DNA of 64,000 nucleotides, from contig NZ_FOXQ01000004.1 of assembly GCF_900115755.1 (NCBI RefSeq), positions 248,001 through 312,000 of the forward strand, written 5' to 3'. This document shows positions 62,254 to 64,000 of the stretch, one piece after another (the stretch's first letter is position 1; every line of letters begins with the position of its first letter). This stretch comes from Parafilimonas terrae (lineage in GTDB: Bacteria; Bacteroidota; Bacteroidia; Chitinophagales; Chitinophagaceae). Made by a program: the position numbers and the translations under genes. Under the pieces are notes generated by a model. It did no database searches and was not told the DNA's origin. It saw nothing but the letters and a program-made list of their open reading frames with translations.

Positions 62254-62258
62254 AACAC

Positions 62259-63503
62259 ATGAACAATACAATTGCGCCATCACGATGGTACCGTTTAATT
62301 CCCGTAGCATTTATTACTTATAGCTTAGCATATTTAGACAGGGCTAATTTTGGTTTTGCAGCCGCCGGCGAAATGGCTCATGACCTGGGTATTACCGCAG
62401 CCACATCTTCTTTATTAGGTTCGCTTTTCTTTCTGGGTTATTTCTTTTTTCAAATTCCCGGAGCGCATTATGCAGCCAATAAAAGTGCAAAGAAATTAAT
62501 ATTCTGGTCGCTGATAGCCTGGGGCGCCCTCGCTGCCGCAACAGGTTTGGTAAGTAATGTTACCGTTCTCATCGTTATAAGGTTTATGCTCGGTGTTGTA
62601 GAAAGCGCTGTAATGCCGGCCATGATAATTTTATTAAGCCGCTGGTTTACCAAACAGGAGCGATCAAGGGCCAATACATTTTTAATACTGGGCAACCCTG
62701 TTACCGTTTTATGGATGTCGATTTTATCAGGTTATTTAATTCATTCGCTGGGCTGGCGCTGGATGTTTATACTGGAAGGATTGCCTGCCATTATCTGGGC
62801 TTTCTTCTGGTGGAAGCTGGTAAATGATAAGCCGGCTAATGCAAACTGGCTTACGGATGAAGAAAAACAGGCTGTTGAATCGGCCCTGCAAAAAGAACAG
62901 CAGGCTATAAAGCCTGTAAAAAATTACGCAGCTGCATTCAAATCGAAAGCTGTAATTCTATTAAGCCTGCAATACGCATTATGGAGCATTGGTGTATATG
63001 GTTTTGTAATATGGCTGCCTTCTATCATTAAAGCAGCACCGCACATGAGCATGATAGAAACCGGCTGGTTATCTTCATTGCCTTATGCTTTTGCCGTAAT
63101 AGGCATGATAACAGTTTCTTATTTTTCTGATAAAACCCTCAACCGTAAAATATTTATATGGCCTTGTTTGCTTATAGCCTCGCTGGCTTTTTATGGTTCA
63201 TATTTAATCGGCACCAGCAACTTCTGGATGTCATTCACCCTGCTGGTAATTGCCGGCATGATGATGTATGCGCCTTACGGCCCTTTCTTCGCTATCATAA
63301 CTGAAATATTACCGGCTAATGTCACGGCGGGCGCCATTGCCTTAATCAACAGTTTTGGCGCTTTGGGTTCTTTTGTGGGTTCCTATATTGTTGGCTATCT
63401 CAACGGTACTACGGGCGGTTTTGGCGCATCATATATTTTTATGGCTGGTTCTTTATTTATATCTGCGATTGTTACAATTATTGCAATAAAAAAGAAAGAA
63501 TAA
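62259..63503 (+). CDS. MFS transporter, probable sugar-acid (hexuronate/glucarate-type) permease
   Basis: Inner-membrane transporter of 414 residues with the usual 12 helices. SLAYLDRANFGFAA near residues 21-34 and LFFLGYFFFQIPGAHYA are hallmarks of the anion:cation symporter family, in which YLDR-x-N marks hexuronate, glucarate and related carriers; LILGNPVTVLWMSILSG and LPANVTAGAIALINSFGALGSFVGSYIVG are the second half. It begins after the palindromic element and follows the dehydratase gene by 123 bases. Confidence 0.9.
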   Translation: MNNTIAPSRWYRLIPVAFITYSLAYLDRANFGFAAAGEMAHDLGITAATSSLLGSLFFLGYFFFQIPGAHYAANKSAKKLIFWSLIAWGALAAATGLVSNVTVLIVIRFMLGVVESAVMPAMIILLSRWFTKQERSRANTFLILGNPVTVLWMSILSGYLIHSLGWRWMFILEGLPAIIWAFFWWKLVNDKPANANWLTDEEKQAVESALQKEQQAIKPVKNYAAAFKSKAVILLSLQYALWSIGVYGFVIWLPSIIKAAPHMSMIETGWLSSLPYAFAVIGMITVSYFSDKTLNRKIFIWPCLLIASLAFYGSYLIGTSNFWMSFTLLVIAGMMMYAPYGPFFAIITEILPANVTAGAIALINSFGALGSFVGSYIVGYLNGTTGGFGASYIFMAGSLFISAIVTIIAIKKKE

Positions 63504-63624
63504 TTAAAGAAGTTATAATAACTATCAACCCGGAAAAGCCGGCCTGATGCGTGCCATTTTAAATGGCATCCCTCAAACCTTACTAGACATTGAAACAACT
63601 TGATAAATTGACACATCCATTCGT

Positions 63625-64000
63625 ATGACGCAAAATGCAGATTTAGAAATTAAGGTTATCAAAAAATTCGTCGAGAAGGCAAAACAAGATCGTTATATTC
63701 AGTTTATTTCATCAGCTAAAAACCGACACAAATTTATCAGTGACCTTTCTCACTTCAATTTTTTCAAGTGGAACTTGTTTGACACAATCAAGAAGGATGA
63801 AGAATATGCAATATTTCAAGCACTCCTTAAAAACGGAATAGCTAACAAGACTTGCTACATTATTAGTGAAAACGCTAACATTGACACCAAGACATTAGAT
63901 ACTAAACAAGCAATCAGTGAAACAGTTGGTTACGGTATGGGAACAATTCTTGTTTTCGGTGATGCTGACATGATTTACTTTGAAAATGAGACGATGAACA
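63625..64000 (+). CDS. Hypothetical protein, 5' part only
   Basis: Open frame from ATG 63625 to the edge of the window, 125 codons seen. It starts MTQNADLEIKVIKKFVEKAK, then DRYIQFISSAKNRHKFISDL and HFNFFKWNLFD, and includes CYIISENANIDTKTLDT and GYGMGTILVFGDADMIYFE. It looks like a complete small cytoplasmic domain; I recall similar short unknown proteins but no function. No signal peptide is present. Confidence 0.75.
   Translation, partial: MTQNADLEIKVIKKFVEKAKQDRYIQFISSAKNRHKFISDLSHFNFFKWNLFDTIKKDEEYAIFQALLKNGIANKTCYIISENANIDTKTLDTKQAISETVGYGMGTILVFGDADMIYFENETMN

Overview
The window reads as chromosomal DNA of a Bacteroidota bacterium, most likely a Chitinophagaceae relative. This rests on gene content: a type IX secretion translocon protein (SprA) directly after ruvA, Bacteroidota-type Cas9 and Cas1/Cas2, TAnnTTTG-like -7 promoter boxes, a SatP-like transporter, TldD/TldE, an AddA/AddB-like pair, and AT-rich gaps filled with the short repeats common in this phylum. 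I made no database search, so all family assignments are from recognition of motifs.

Layout. 1-4435: the 3' end of a type II-C CRISPR-Cas locus (cas9 C-terminus, cas1, a frameshifted four-helix-bundle gene, cas2), a MITE-like element, and an array of 14 identical 47-bp repeats. 4684-15134: housekeeping genes (ruvA, sprA, an SDR, a Uma2-like protein, gmk, tRNA-Lys). 15135-30521: metabolic and stress genes, centred on a large GAF-rich sigma-54 activator followed by a same-strand run of hydrolases, an NAD-binding protein, a peroxiredoxin and a DsbA-like protein. An M13 peptidase, a universal stress protein and an aldehyde dehydrogenase follow. 30522-42057: a glycosyltransferase, a tiny lipoprotein, an aminotransferase, an enoyl-CoA hydratase, TldE/TldD, SatP, a Crp/Fnr regulator with a striking set of paired palindromes, a YkuK-like protein and an Ig-like lipoprotein. 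42239-59400: an accessory, defence-flavoured stretch. The AddA/AddB-like genes are separated by a toxin-antitoxin (TA) pair, and three more RelE/ParE TA pairs, a TIR-TM-TPR protein, a cyclase-like DUF2652 protein, RtcB, and decayed pieces of a PD-(D/E)XK-like protein, a WYL regulator and an AbiEii toxin follow. 59453-63503: a probable sugar-acid catabolic cluster (RraA-like, enolase superfamily, MFS). The window ends inside an unknown gene.

Working together. The CRISPR repeats resemble the Bacteroidota class whose crRNA sense begins GTTGTGATTTGC, so the array is probably transcribed on the minus strand, towards cas2, and ends at a hairpin before cas2. The sigma-54 activator sits next to two 30-bp-spaced direct repeats and a -24/-12-like site ahead of the hydrolase run, forming a self-contained regulatory proposal. 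Four 16-bp CTTAAC-N4-GTTAAG-type sites lie in two pairs with the same 31-bp spacing behind the Crp/Fnr gene.

Several genes carry single-base frameshifts (four-helix bundle, PD-(D/E)XK-like remnant, WYL remnant, and the conserved gene at 57391). Very long genes such as sprA are intact, so base-calling error is not general, but each shift should be confirmed on reads.
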